From NCBI RefSeq assembly GCF_005938225.1, contig NZ_VCPC01000007.1, forward strand, positions 1-64,000: a stretch of 64,000 nucleotides of DNA, given 5' to 3'. How positions within the stretch are numbered: position 1 is the first letter of the stretch; each line of letters starts with the position of its first letter. Shown here in pieces: positions 44,001-51,375 of the stretch. Position numbers and translations under genes: made by a program. This DNA comes from Arenibacterium halophilum. Its GTDB lineage: Bacteria > Pseudomonadota > Alphaproteobacteria > Rhodobacterales > Rhodobacteraceae. The notes beneath the pieces are model-generated. The model searched no databases, was not told the DNA's origin, and saw only the letters and a program-made list of their open reading frames with translations.

Positions 44001-46641
44001 CAAGCGACAGGTCTTCCTGCATCAGGCGCAGGTGGTTGCCCATGTGAAGGCGGCGCTGATGCGGAACTGCGGAAAGGGCTGCGTGCAGGAAAGCGGGCAG
44101 GCTCATGGCGACCAGCGCAAGAGCCGTCGCCAGCAAGGCCGCCGGGCCAGGCAGAAGCCACCCCAGTGTCAACAGGACAAGCGTGGCCGGGGCCAACAAC
44201 GAGCGGCGCAACGTGTCCAGCACCTTGACCCGTCCCAGCGCGCCCAGCCCGCCTTCCCGGCCAAGCCAGGGCAGGAGTTGCCAGTCGCCGCGACACCAGC
44301 GATGGATGCGCCGCGCAGCGAGGTCCTGTCGGTCGGGGAAGGACTCGATTAGTTCCACGTCCGAGACGAGCCCGGCCCGGGCGAAGATGCCTTCAAGCAG
44401 GTCATGGCTGAGAAGGGCGTTTTCGGGCACGCGCCCGGCCATCGCCGCCTGGAAGACATCGACGTCGTAGATGCCCTTGCCGGTAAAGGAGCCCTCGCCG
44501 AAGAGATCCTGATAGACGTCCGACGCAGCAGCAGCATATGGATCCATCCCGCCCGGACCCGAGGTCGCGCGCTGAAATGCCGTGCCGTGCCGTTCCGGTG
44601 TCAGGGCGGGGGTGATCCTCGGCTGTAGAATGGCGTGACCGGCACTGACCCGGCTGAGGGCCGTATCGAAGATCGGCTGGTTCAGCGGGTGCGCCATCTT
44701 GCCGATCAGCCGCAAGGCCGCGTCACGCGGCATCCGGGTGTCGGAATCGAGCGTCAGGACGTAGCGCACCCCGGGGGGCACGGCCGGCACATGACCGTCT
44801 GCCGTGCGGTATTCGGTATCATCAGCACCGCGCAACAGACGGTTGAGTTCGTGCAGCTTGCCGCGCTTGCGTTCCCATCCCATCCAAATCTGTTCGGCGG
44901 CGTTGTAACGGCGGTCACGATGCAGGTGCAGAAAGCGGGCACCGGCGGGACCCGCGCCGTAGATCCGGTTCAGTCGGGCAATCTCGTCGTCGATCAAGGC
45001 AACCAGCGGCGCATCCTCCGGCATGTGCTGTCTGGGGGCGTCCAGCCCATCGGTCAGGATGGCAAAGGTCACGTCGCCTTGGGCGCCCGAGAGATAATGA
45101 ACCTCCAGCCCTTCGAGCTGTTCGCTCAGGTCTGCGCCATTTGTCAGCATTGTCGGAACAACCACGAGCGTGCGCAGTGAAGACGGCACGCCGCTCTCAA
45201 GCGCCAGTCCCGGCAGTGCCGTGGCAGGTACGGTCCAGGCCACCATGCGATCAACGATAAGTTGAGCGACGGCACTGGCCGGGATGACCGCTGCGAGAAA
45301 CCAGAGCGCGAGCACAGTCCACGACGCGGATGGGCCGGAAAGGGCCACCAGACTCCATGCGCTCAGCGCGAGCAGCCCAAGAGTGACACAAAGAATGCTG
45401 CCAAGGTATCCTGCGAGACCGGGTCGGACCTGCGGGCGATGCCGTCCCCTGTAACGATAGCCGATCTGGCGCTCGAAGGCCGCCCGGCCCTCGGCGAGGA
45501 GATGCCAGCCCGGATCGCTCCTGCGCAGGATTTCCGCCTCGGAAATCAGGTCGCCATCCGCTTCCGGCGCAGCCCCCGCCGTCGCCAGCACCTGCTCGGC
45601 CAGATCCAATTCGCTGTAGTCACTGTGACGAGCGAGATCCTCGAGGGCATCGCGATAGAGGTTGCGGCTGGCGAAATCCATCGCGGAAAATCCCGGATGC
45701 TCCCGCAGCTTCGCATCGACCAGGCTGACACTTTCAAAGAGCTCTGGCCAGTCCGTCTCTGCGATCGTGCGCAGGCTGGTGATGACGTTTCGAACCGTGA
45801 CGTTCGAGGCGCCCTGACGCTCCTGTGCATGCCGGACCGCCAGGTCGACATTCGACCCCTGCTTGGCCAGCCGATCCTCCAGCCAGCCGATGGCCGGGGT
45901 CGTGACAGGGTCGCAGTCGCGTAGCCGTTTCGCCAACTGGGCGGCAAAGATCTCAGAAAGTGGCTCGGACGCGCCAATATCTGCAGGCATCCCGGTCTGG
46001 TCGGCCTCCAGGAGCCGATCTGCAAGGGTATCCGCCGAGAGGCGCATCCTGTGACCGAAGGTGATCTGGTCGGCCAACCGCCGCAGGTTTTCCAGAAGGA
46101 CGAGGCGGAGCGTTATCGGAACCGCCCAGAGCTCCCCTATGGTCAGGGGCTGGAACTGATGATAGGCGCGCAGAAAGCGGGACAGTGCGGGGGCGTCGAG
46201 ATGGCTGTCCGTATGGGCGACATAGGCCCAGATCAATTCGAACACTCGCGGATAGCCGTGAAACGGCCCTTGGGCGAGTTTCGGCAGAAGCCTGTAGTAG
46301 CTGGGCGGCAAATCCGTACGGCAGTCGCGCACCTGCGCCTCGACCCTGTGAAAATTGTCCACCAGCCATTGGGCGGCGGGGACAATAGGTTTTCCCGACG
46401 CCAACTCTGAGAGACAGGCCTTGCGAGTGGCCCTCAGAGCCGTCGCATTGTCGTCCAGTCGCTGGCGCAGTGATGCGACACGCGGTGAAGAGGCGCAGAT
46501 ACGCTGCACCTCGGCCAGGCTGGCGGCGTGTTGCTCCAGCCTTTCGATACCGAAAAGCTCCGCGCGCACCGGCGCGACGCTCTTCCAGGGTGAGGTGCGG
46601 GTGCCGCGGAGGTTGAGTCGAGGTAGCGTCCAGGCCCTCAT
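38023..46641 (-). CDS. ndvB: cyclic beta-1,2-glucan synthase (NdvB/ChvB-like), 2872 aa
   Basis: This giant protein has the full architecture of cyclic beta-glucan synthases. It has an N-terminal helical part, membrane helices around residues 410-460, a family GT84 glycosyltransferase domain with TLDSDTRMPRDA near 630 and RRIHRWCRGDW, further membrane helices about 780-1010, then a glucoamylase-like part and a C-terminal GH94 phosphorylase-like domain with SGDWNDGMNRVG near 2530. It makes periplasmic cyclic glucans from UDP-glucose at the inner membrane, important for osmotic adaptation and host interaction. The ATG at 46641 has AGGA upstream. The frame is intact throughout. Confidence 0.9.
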   Translation of the reverse strand: MRAWTLPRLNLRGTRTSPWKSVAPVRAELFGIERLEQHAASLAEVQRICASSPRVASLRQRLDDNATALRATRKACLSELASGKPIVPAAQWLVDNFHRVEAQVRDCRTDLPPSYYRLLPKLAQGPFHGYPRVFELIWAYVAHTDSHLDAPALSRFLRAYHQFQPLTIGELWAVPITLRLVLLENLRRLADQITFGHRMRLSADTLADRLLEADQTGMPADIGASEPLSEIFAAQLAKRLRDCDPVTTPAIGWLEDRLAKQGSNVDLAVRHAQERQGASNVTVRNVITSLRTIAETDWPELFESVSLVDAKLREHPGFSAMDFASRNLYRDALEDLARHSDYSELDLAEQVLATAGAAPEADGDLISEAEILRRSDPGWHLLAEGRAAFERQIGYRYRGRHRPQVRPGLAGYLGSILCVTLGLLALSAWSLVALSGPSASWTVLALWFLAAVIPASAVAQLIVDRMVAWTVPATALPGLALESGVPSSLRTLVVVPTMLTNGADLSEQLEGLEVHYLSGAQGDVTFAILTDGLDAPRQHMPEDAPLVALIDDEIARLNRIYGAGPAGARFLHLHRDRRYNAAEQIWMGWERKRGKLHELNRLLRGADDTEYRTADGHVPAVPPGVRYVLTLDSDTRMPRDAALRLIGKMAHPLNQPIFDTALSRVSAGHAILQPRITPALTPERHGTAFQRATSGPGGMDPYAAAASDVYQDLFGEGSFTGKGIYDVDVFQAAMAGRVPENALLSHDLLEGIFARAGLVSDVELIESFPDRQDLAARRIHRWCRGDWQLLPWLGREGGLGALGRVKVLDTLRRSLLAPATLVLLTLGWLLPGPAALLATALALVAMSLPAFLHAALSAVPHQRRLHMGNHLRLMQEDLSLAVLQTGLAVSFLADAAWRALDAIARTLWRLTVSRRHLLEWTTAASVSAAPRPDLRGFSRAMAPGILLGLSTTGLAGLAAPGALPLILPFAALWLAAPLIAFRVSQPSRAQPDAALTPQDAQELRLIARRTWHYFETFVTPEDSHLPPDNFQEQPHATLAHRTSPTNMGLYLLSTVTARDFGWIGLRQAASRIAATLGTMQALPRVKGHFYNWYDTRDGRVLDPPYVSSVDSGNLAGHLIALANACEDWAAHSGATPRQRSQGLTDLLDLVERDAERLMSPLSDSCSEAIGSLRDGLKQAEVNWPFLQRLAAKAEHATPPPAAMPPHAPRWLSLLRAGLAEAATDAASTEADHAALAAELRRLGAQARGLAVDMDFGFLLDPERKLLSIGYSVHENSLDPSCYDLLASEARLASLFAVAKQDLPLRHWFRLGRTVTATRGGAVLVSWAGSMFEYLMPGLVMQEPEGGQLGHTCRLVVERQIAYGRAQGVPWGISESGFNARDVDFNYQYSTFGVPGLGLKRGLAGDLVIAPYATGLAAMLNPGAARRNYEDLEAIGGLGLCGFYEALDFTPDRVLPGRRVAVVQSYMAHHQGMTIVAIANALTGGLMRQRFHHEPMIHASELLLQERLPRDIDRALPPLEDARPGGPTPSEADRGRRIAGRPGGPPVTHLMSNGRYAVMLTATGGSYSRWGDIALTRWREDATRDPHGAILHIRNLSDGSDQRFGPGAPDTADAQDVQFFEDHATFTARTGQLEAVLDILVSGEADAEVRRLSVTNGGRKPRELDVTSYVELTLADPASEQAHPAFSRMFVQTEFLPEYGALIAWRRRRSPEEPEIWVAQFSVVEGTTVAPLQYDSDRNGAFGRDHDQAQPRAITDPAPLAGTTGTVLDPVFALRNRLLIAPGRTARILVWMVAADSREALMDLIDRHHDRSAYDRARTLAWTQAQVQLRHLGISPTEAADFQRLAAPVLYHDRRFRLPSATLLRGAGRQSGLWPLAISGDLPIVVLRIDDPADIGQVRALLQAHEYWLGRQLAVDLVILNEHPASYVKDLQTAIDIALRSSHSRPGDDTRPARGAVFALRSDLIAPDTRALLLAAARVVMLARRGMIGEQLDALLADPVTADTMTADTRQIGPTPQPANALRLRANRRDRTAPQRDEARPPSDRPNLEFYNGTGGFDREGREYVIRLGPPDSTPAPWINVIANPDFGFQVSASGSGFTWAENSRDNQLTPWSNDAVADPPGEAIYIRDDDSGVLFSPTARPLPLSAGAGPHIVRHGFGYSRFEHQANGIDCELVQFVPRADPVRVSRLFLRNNGTQPRRLSVVAYSEPVMGQSRAASAPFLVTSHEPETGALLVQSPWNTAFPGRVMFAALSAPSGPAEAWTGDRTEFLGSGGSHADPAALRRGAVMSGRVGAGLDPCLAMMKTLTLAPGESIELVHLLGQCADAAAVVPLLRKLRSADMQAELAAVQTYWDDTLGDLRIETPDRAMDIMVNGWLPYQALACRIEARAAFYQASGAYGFRDQLQDNMAFMLTRPDRTRAHLLRVAARQFPEGDVQHWWLPHTGQGVRTRISDDCVWLGHAVAAYVTSTGDRAILDEQVPFLEGHRLGETEHDAFFLPDDADLGASLFDHCALGLDRALSPTGRHGLPLIGSGDWNDGMNRVGAAGRGESVWLGWLLLQTLGAFVPLAEKRDPARAQRWREQAETLRLSMETHAWDGDWYRRATFDDGTWLGAAGSPACCIDSIPQSWAVLSGQADPDRARRAMESVDSLLVDRENDLARLFTPPFGIGPDSGSQDPGYIAGYPPGLRENGGQYSHAAMWAILAWAQLGNGARAAELFAMLNPINHARTPEDVQRYRTEPYAVAADVYSVAPHIGRGGWSWYTGSAAWMHRAAVEGILGVTRTGDHLRIAPTIPPDWPGFSMTLRVAGTSCRVQIERADHPRATLDGHPIMAGPVVFLPLDGGSHDLNLALGPLVSTETAAEIDSSALPIPPD

Positions 46642-46737
46642 GCTAGAATCCTGTCGGCAAGCGGGCAATTTTTCCGACTTGCCGCATGGATGCACGCTCT
46701 GCGGCCAGGCCCAGGCGATCACACAAGAAGAGTTGGG

Positions 46738-46869
46738 TCAGGCCTTTTTCCCCTTCGGCTTTGTGTCGATCGTCAGGCCCTTGCTGAAGGAGGGCGCCGG
46801 AACCGGTTCAGCCTTCTTCTGCTTCGGCTTCTTGTCTTCTCGGCCGCGACGGCTTTTGCCCTTCGCCAT
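46738..46869 (-). CDS. small lysine-rich protein, 43 aa (paralogue of 24787-24921)
   Basis: A 43-residue basic protein reading MAKGKSRRGREDKKPKQKKA at its N terminus and ending DTKPKGKKA, with AGGAG upstream of the ATG. It shares the KG...RG.E.KKPK pattern with the 44-residue protein at 24787. The two lie at opposite ends of the stress island and on the same strand. It precedes ndvB on that strand by 96 bases. Function unknown. Confidence 0.75.
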   Translation of the reverse strand: MAKGKSRRGREDKKPKQKKAEPVPAPSFSKGLTIDTKPKGKKA

Positions 46870-47159
46870 GGTGTTCTCCTAAGTGGCTTGTGTACGTGGA
46901 AAATTCTCTCGCCTCGATGAGGCGAAGACCGCATGCGTCGCGGGCTAGGATTCCGAGGGCCACGCAGGTCCGCATCGGTGCAATTTGAGAGTATCGCCGA
47001 GGTCGGCCGCTTCCATGCTGATCCAGATCAGCGTTCAACGAGGAGTTTTTCTGCTGCGTGTTCCTCTCGCAGCGAGACCGGTTTTCAGTCGTGCCGAATT
47101 ACCGGGGTGGGGAAATCGGCCTGGCGCATGTCGCCTCCGGCGGACGGTCGTCACGATCA
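46870..47159. other. non-coding region and decayed sequence
   Basis: No supported gene. A hairpin CGCCTCGATGAGGCG is at about 46909. The part above 47100 may be the decayed C terminus of the interrupted AbiEii-like gene, but I cannot read a frame with confidence. Confidence 0.35.
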
Positions 47160-47510
47160 CTGCGGCCAATTTCGTTCCCGGGCCGCCCCTGAACGCAGAA
47201 GACATGGATCGCCGTGGCCTTCTCCCAAAAGGTTCGTTCGGCATGCATCACGCGCGGTGTCGCGGTCGGAAAGGTCACGCCCTCGATCAGCCCGTTCGCG
47301 TCTCAGGCGACGCCCCGCAGGCGCGCCGGTTCGCCCGTCGACCTCGCGCCGAATTCCAGCATGACGCTGGGGGCGACATAGCCTGAGCCAGAAAAGGCGG
47401 CCTCGTAATCGATGAAAAGCTTGTCGCCATCTGTCCGTGTCGAGGCGGGGAGCCCCTGCGCTGCAATGGCGTCTTGAATCAAGGGCTGCGTCGTTTCGAC
47501 GACCCATTTC
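47160..47510 (-). pseudogene. AbiEii/AbiGii-like nucleotidyltransferase remnant
   Basis: Reading the minus strand from the IS edge gives ...KWVVETTQPLIQDAIAAQG, then DKLFIDYEAAFSGSGYV, VMLEFGARSTGEP, an in-frame TGA, and PTATPRVMHAERTFWEKATA. This is the typical middle and later part of AbiEii/AbiGii nucleotidyltransferase toxins, with a stop at about 47304-47302 and loss of frame after about 47165. The 5' end is cut off by the IS6-family element. It is not a copy of the intact AbiEii gene at 48394, whose sequence differs. Confidence 0.7.
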
Positions 47511-48326
47511 GGTTCCGTCGCAGATTTTTTCTGAATGCGGAATAGCTCAGCCGCAGGGCAGACTTATGCTGCGAGCCCGGCGAAGATCTGGAAAGCCGTT
47601 TCCCCGTTGGCCAGGATCTGCCCCTTGCGGATCATGTGAGCCGTCTCGATCCCGGCGATGGTGGCTGCGGCCGAGTGAACGGCCTTGAACCCCATCATCG
47701 GGCCGGTAATCCGCTTGATGAAGCGGTGATCCTGCTCGACAATGTTGTTCAGGTATTTGACCTGCCGGATTTCTATGGTGCGACCGCTGCCGGTGAATTT
47801 CAGGATCGTGTTCACCGCCTGAAGCCCTCCCAGATTGGCACCACTTTTGTCTATGACGACGCGCTCGGGCACGCCATTGGCGCTTATCGCCCGCCTGAAG
47901 AAGCTCCGCGCGGCGAGCAGATCGCGCCGCTCGGAGAGCATGAAGTCTAGAGTTTGGCCGTCACGATCCACAGCGCGGTAGAGATAGGTCCAACGGCCCT
48001 TCACCTTGATGTATGTCTCGTCCATCCGCCAGGATGGGGCGGTCCGCCGCTTCTTCGCTTGCGCCCGAGCTGCGATCAGCGGAGCGAACTTTACCACCCA
48101 ACGGTTCAGCGTGGCATGGTCGACCTTCACCTCACGTTCGGCTAGGATCTCCTCCAGGTCGCGGTAGGAAACGGCGTAGCGGAGGTAGAAAAAGACCGCG
48201 TGCAGGATCACCGATTTCGGATAATGCACGCCCTTGAACTCGATCACGCCAATCGCCTCTCACCAACTCCCTTACAACGCTGGAATATCATGCGCGCCCC
48301 GAAAGTCGAAAGTTTGCGACAGTACC
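47511..48326 (-). mobile_element. IS6-family insertion sequence, about 816 bp
   Basis: The transposase gene is flanked by imperfect terminal repeats: GGTTCCGTCGCAGA reading inward from 47511 and GGTACTGTCGCAAA reading inward from 48326 (11 of 14 identical). The length is normal for IS6/IS26-type elements. The 8 bases outside the ends differ (CCCATTTC, AAAAAAGG), so there is no target duplication; this fits a deletion or recombination after insertion. Confidence 0.75.
47564..48247 (-). CDS. IS6-family transposase
   Basis: The 227-residue DDE transposase has the N-terminal helix-turn-helix-like region (YAVSYRDLEEILAEREVKVDHATLNRWV) and the triad: D in WRMDETYIKVKGRW, D in VVIDKSGAN and E in VEQDHRFIKR followed by the K/R residue. 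The frame is intact, so the element may be active. It would move by replicative transposition and form cointegrates, typical of IS6-family elements. Confidence 0.92.
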   Translation of the reverse strand: MIEFKGVHYPKSVILHAVFFYLRYAVSYRDLEEILAEREVKVDHATLNRWVVKFAPLIAARAQAKKRRTAPSWRMDETYIKVKGRWTYLYRAVDRDGQTLDFMLSERRDLLAARSFFRRAISANGVPERVVIDKSGANLGGLQAVNTILKFTGSGRTIEIRQVKYLNNIVEQDHRFIKRITGPMMGFKAVHSAAATIAGIETAHMIRKGQILANGETAFQIFAGLAA

Positions 48327-48380
48327 AAAAAAGGTCACAAGGCATTCTTCGTAGTCGGGGTCGTTCTCGAAATCAGTCAT
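48327..48380 (-). pseudogene. 5' stub of an unknown gene cut by the IS
   Basis: An ATG 13 bases after the AbiEii stop begins a frame MTDFENDPDYEECLVTFF that runs straight into the IS end at 48326. It reads like the start of a third gene of the AbiE operon, now truncated. It does not match the fragment on the other side of the IS. Confidence 0.45.
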
Positions 48381-48393
48381 CCCTGATCCATCT

Positions 48394-49317
48394 TCAGCCG
48401 AGGAGCTTCTCCAGCTCTTCCCCTTGGGCGGAATGCTTCTTGGGGTTTTCTGCTGTCAGCTTGTTCACGTTGATGAGCTTCCATCGGACCGCTGGAAGCT
48501 CGGCCGCTTGAGGGCGGTCGATCGCGTCGAAGTCCGGATCGCCGTCATGCAGGGTTCGCAGAAACCTCTTCGCGCCCTCATCCAAGCGGGATTGGATATC
48601 ACCGATCAGGCGGTCGCGCGTTGAGACCAATTCCGCAAGGTCGACCGCTCCCTTCGTCATGCCCTCGAATTCCCGGGCATAGGGCTGATCCAGATCGATC
48701 AGGTTTGGGTTCAGAAGTTCGTGCGGCGGGCGGGGTGAACTCGCAACGTAGATCAGAAAAGTGCGGAACAACTCGTCCGTGAAGCCTTCATTCTCGTAGA
48801 GCAGCTTGACGTCGTAAAGGTCTCGCGGATGCTGGCGATCAAGGGCCGCATGGAGCTTGCCGCCGAACAAATCCTCGAAGGATACGATGTTCATCGTCGC
48901 ATATCCGAACGCCTCCTCGACGGCTTCGGAGACTTCGCGTTGTTCCGGATCATGCACGACGCCCCGGGTGACGGGGGAAGTTTCGATCTTGATTTCGGCT
49001 GTGCCGAGGCGGGCGAGCGCACGCGTGGCGCCGCCGCCACCGCCGGCAATGCGCTGCGCTTTGGCGCCGGTGATTCCGCTTTCGATGGCGGCGGCAATCC
49101 GGTCCATCGCGTCGTTGATCTCGACGAGGCTTTCGGCGCGGTCCTTGACAGGCAGATAGGTCAAATCGATATCGACCGAGAGGCGCGGAAGGTCGCGATA
49201 GAAGAGGTTGATGGCCGTCCCACCCTTGAGCGCAAATATTTTCTCCTTTGCGACATACGGCAGTATCCGCACGAGCAGCGCCACTTGGGCGGCATAGTCC
49301 TCACGCGCCATGACCAC
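48394..49317 (-). CDS. abiEii: AbiEii-type nucleotidyltransferase toxin
   Basis: The 307-residue product has the nucleotidyltransferase motif FALKGGTAINLFYRDLPRLSVDIDL (GG...D.D) of the AbiEii/DUF1814 family, and SFEDLFGGKLHAALDRQHPRDLYDVKLL, a conserved region of the family. AbiEii transfers nucleotides to RNA and blocks growth when the antitoxin fails; AbiE systems give abortive phage immunity. It overlaps the antitoxin gene upstream by 17 bases (or 11 if the second ATG at 49311 is used). Confidence 0.87.
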   Translation of the reverse strand: MVMAREDYAAQVALLVRILPYVAKEKIFALKGGTAINLFYRDLPRLSVDIDLTYLPVKDRAESLVEINDAMDRIAAAIESGITGAKAQRIAGGGGGATRALARLGTAEIKIETSPVTRGVVHDPEQREVSEAVEEAFGYATMNIVSFEDLFGGKLHAALDRQHPRDLYDVKLLYENEGFTDELFRTFLIYVASSPRPPHELLNPNLIDLDQPYAREFEGMTKGAVDLAELVSTRDRLIGDIQSRLDEGAKRFLRTLHDGDPDFDAIDRPQAAELPAVRWKLINVNKLTAENPKKHSAQGEELEKLLG

Positions 49318-50140
49318 GTTCCTTTCCTACAAACTCTTCGGGCACCATGATCCTGTAGCGCGGATGTATCTTGCCGCCTTTGACCAATGCGCGATCGCCG
49401 CTGCCGAGGTCGAACTCTTCCGGATCGAGTCGCTTGCGCCAGGCATGGTCGTGGCGGTCGGCGAACACGAAGAACAGGCGTTTGACCTTGATCTTCTTGC
49501 AACTTCTGAGCAGTGCCGAGAGGGTTCTTGGGCGCAACGTCGTCAGGCTTTCGAACACCATGTCGAGGTTGTGAAAGCTCTCCGGATCCGGCAACTCGTC
49601 CAGCGCCTCAAAGATCGCGCGTTCCGGCGAGGACATCACCAGTTTCCAGTCCCATGGCAGGGACGATGCTGTCTCGTTGAGATTATTTCGCGCGTCATTG
49701 ACGCCAAACTCTGGATCGGAGAACAGCGATACGCTGCGTGTGCGGAGTTCGGCGTTGAGCGGCAGCTTTTCGAGCCAGTTGGGAATTTTTGACCCGTAGA
49801 GCCAGACTGTGCTCTTGTCGCCGAGTGAGAGATAGTGCGCATAGCCTTGCAGGTCCAATGCCGTCGCCCCCCCGACATGGACAGGGTAGTGCATGACGTG
49901 CTGGAGCGAGAGCAGGCAGGTCTTCCAATCGAGCGTATTCGTGGTGGCGCTGCCTGGTGAGGGACGGCGGAAGACGCCGCGTCCAAGGCGTTCTAGCCAG
50001 CCGCGTTGGACATAGGCGTACGACGAACGCCGGCCTATCCCGTGGTGCTCCAGCCAGGCGGAGTCCACGAGGAACCCCGTGGGGACAGCCTCAAGAAGGC
50101 TCTTTAGTTTTTCGTGTTCTTGTCCACTCATGGGCGACAT
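49301..50140 (-). CDS. abiEi: AbiEi-family antitoxin / transcriptional regulator
   Basis: The 279-residue protein begins with a winged-helix region (LKSLLEAVPTGFLVDSAWLEHHGIGRRSSYAYVQRGWLERLGRGVFRR) and a HVGGATALDLQGYAHYL core, as in AbiEi antitoxins. The middle and C terminus (SSPERAIFEALDELPD) also fit. It represses the operon and counters AbiEii. Two ATGs three codons apart (50140, 50131) are possible starts. Gene order antitoxin-toxin is the standard one. Confidence 0.86.
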   Translation of the reverse strand: MSPMSGQEHEKLKSLLEAVPTGFLVDSAWLEHHGIGRRSSYAYVQRGWLERLGRGVFRRPSPGSATTNTLDWKTCLLSLQHVMHYPVHVGGATALDLQGYAHYLSLGDKSTVWLYGSKIPNWLEKLPLNAELRTRSVSLFSDPEFGVNDARNNLNETASSLPWDWKLVMSSPERAIFEALDELPDPESFHNLDMVFESLTTLRPRTLSALLRSCKKIKVKRLFFVFADRHDHAWRKRLDPEEFDLGSGDRALVKGGKIHPRYRIMVPEEFVGKERGHGA

Positions 50141-50377
50141 AATGATGTATTTTTAAAGATGCCGCCACTTGTTTCTGTGATAACCTGTGAGATAGTCCGT
50201 CAAGGATCGACAAATTCTGGAATTTTCAAAGAGACTGGTGGTTGTCAGCTCTGAAGCTCACCAGCAAAGCAGGGCGTGGATGCCCTCGGAGGGCTGAGAA
50301 GACATCCGGCCATTCGGATCGAACAGTCGAAGCTATGTGCCCCTGTCGAAGCCGCTGCGCCAAACCAGAGTCAGGTT

Positions 50378-50980
50378 TCACTTTCGATTGTGGCGTTCTT
50401 TTGCCCATACAAACATCGCACCGACGGCAGCATTGGCTTGCTGCACGCTGAACACTTCCGGTTCGAACGCGCCCGCCCATTGCTTTGTATCGCGATGTTC
50501 CGGGTGGTGTTTGTCGGTCAGCGCGTCGAGAAACTCTTCGTAAGAGTAGGGTCCTCCACAGTCCTCTGGCGGGCAGGCTCGCTCTCCGTCAACACAGGCG
50601 GGAAAGTCCAGATCTGGTCTTCCGGTTGGTTTGCTAATCTTCTCAACGGTGACGAGATGCCGCCAGCCATCGCCGAAATCATAAGTGTATGTGAACTGAC
50701 TGCCTTTCTTGACCAGCTTTCCAAGAGTAAACCTCTTCTCGTCCTTCCGCCCATCGGTAGGGTCCCAGCTGTCGTCACTTTCGTCGCGGGCCTCGAACCT
50801 GTCTTCGCCAATCTCGAACTCATGCAAATGATAGTCTTGCCAAGGCATAGCGCCCTGGAGAACGGAATGCAGGATGTCCAAGCTGATGTCATTCGGCACG
50901 AGGATACGGCGCCAGATGGGTGGTTTGATGCCAACCAGTTCGATTTTCAGCTCAATCAAAGTGTGTTCCGCCTGTCTCAA
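50378..50980 (-). CDS. plasmid pRiA4b ORF-3 family protein
   Basis: The 200-residue protein has all marks of the pRiA4b ORF-3 family: ELKIELVGIKPPIWRRILVP, the LHSVLQGAMPWQDYHLHEFEIG block, YDFGDGWRHLVTVEKI and a cysteine motif ERACPPEDCGGPYSYEEFLDAL. Function is unknown; genes of this family are scattered on plasmids and islands. It lies between the AbiE pair and the five-gene defence cassette and is transcribed away from the cassette. The start at 50980 shares a spacer with the divergent TerB-type gene. Confidence 0.85.
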   Translation of the reverse strand: MRQAEHTLIELKIELVGIKPPIWRRILVPNDISLDILHSVLQGAMPWQDYHLHEFEIGEDRFEARDESDDSWDPTDGRKDEKRFTLGKLVKKGSQFTYTYDFGDGWRHLVTVEKISKPTGRPDLDFPACVDGERACPPEDCGGPYSYEEFLDALTDKHHPEHRDTKQWAGAFEPEVFSVQQANAAVGAMFVWAKERHNRK

Positions 50981-51375
50981 TGGCCCTGCCGTTGAAGTAA
51001 CTTTTGATTTTTAAGTTGAAGCATTCAAGGGGAACATTGGCCCCTCCTGCCCTTTGGCCAGGACCGCGCCCTACTCGGTCGGCTGCGCGCAGCCGCCCTC
51101 CCCGAGCTGAAACGCCGCCTCTCCCTGCGACGTGCCGCTGGCCCGGCCGTCTCCTCCGGAGCCAGCCCGACCAGCCGTCGCATGGTCGTGGCAACGCTTC
51201 ATCTCGGCCGTTCCGGTTACGGTCACTGGGGCGGGGGTGTGCCCTCAACGGTGCGAACAGATGTATGTGGCCATCGGCCCAATCAAGCATAATGCATGGG
51301 AAGTGCTTCAACCATGACGTTAGTCGTTGCAAAGATGGCTGTGCAAAATAGTGTGGTTCGGAGAGGGTTCCGATA
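50981..51375. other. intergenic region upstream of the five-gene cassette
   Basis: This 395-base gap separates two divergent genes and must hold the cassette promoter. A G+C-rich part (about 51037-51265) keeps an open plus-strand frame without start or family likeness, possibly a gene relic. Near 51260-51375 the sequence becomes A+T-richer, fitting a promoter, but I cannot assign -35/-10 boxes with confidence. Confidence 0.4.

Noticed and set aside
46933-47386. Two plus-strand frames of 143 and 133 codons
   Set aside because: They are antisense to the recognisable AbiEii remnant and have arginine-rich shadow-frame composition.
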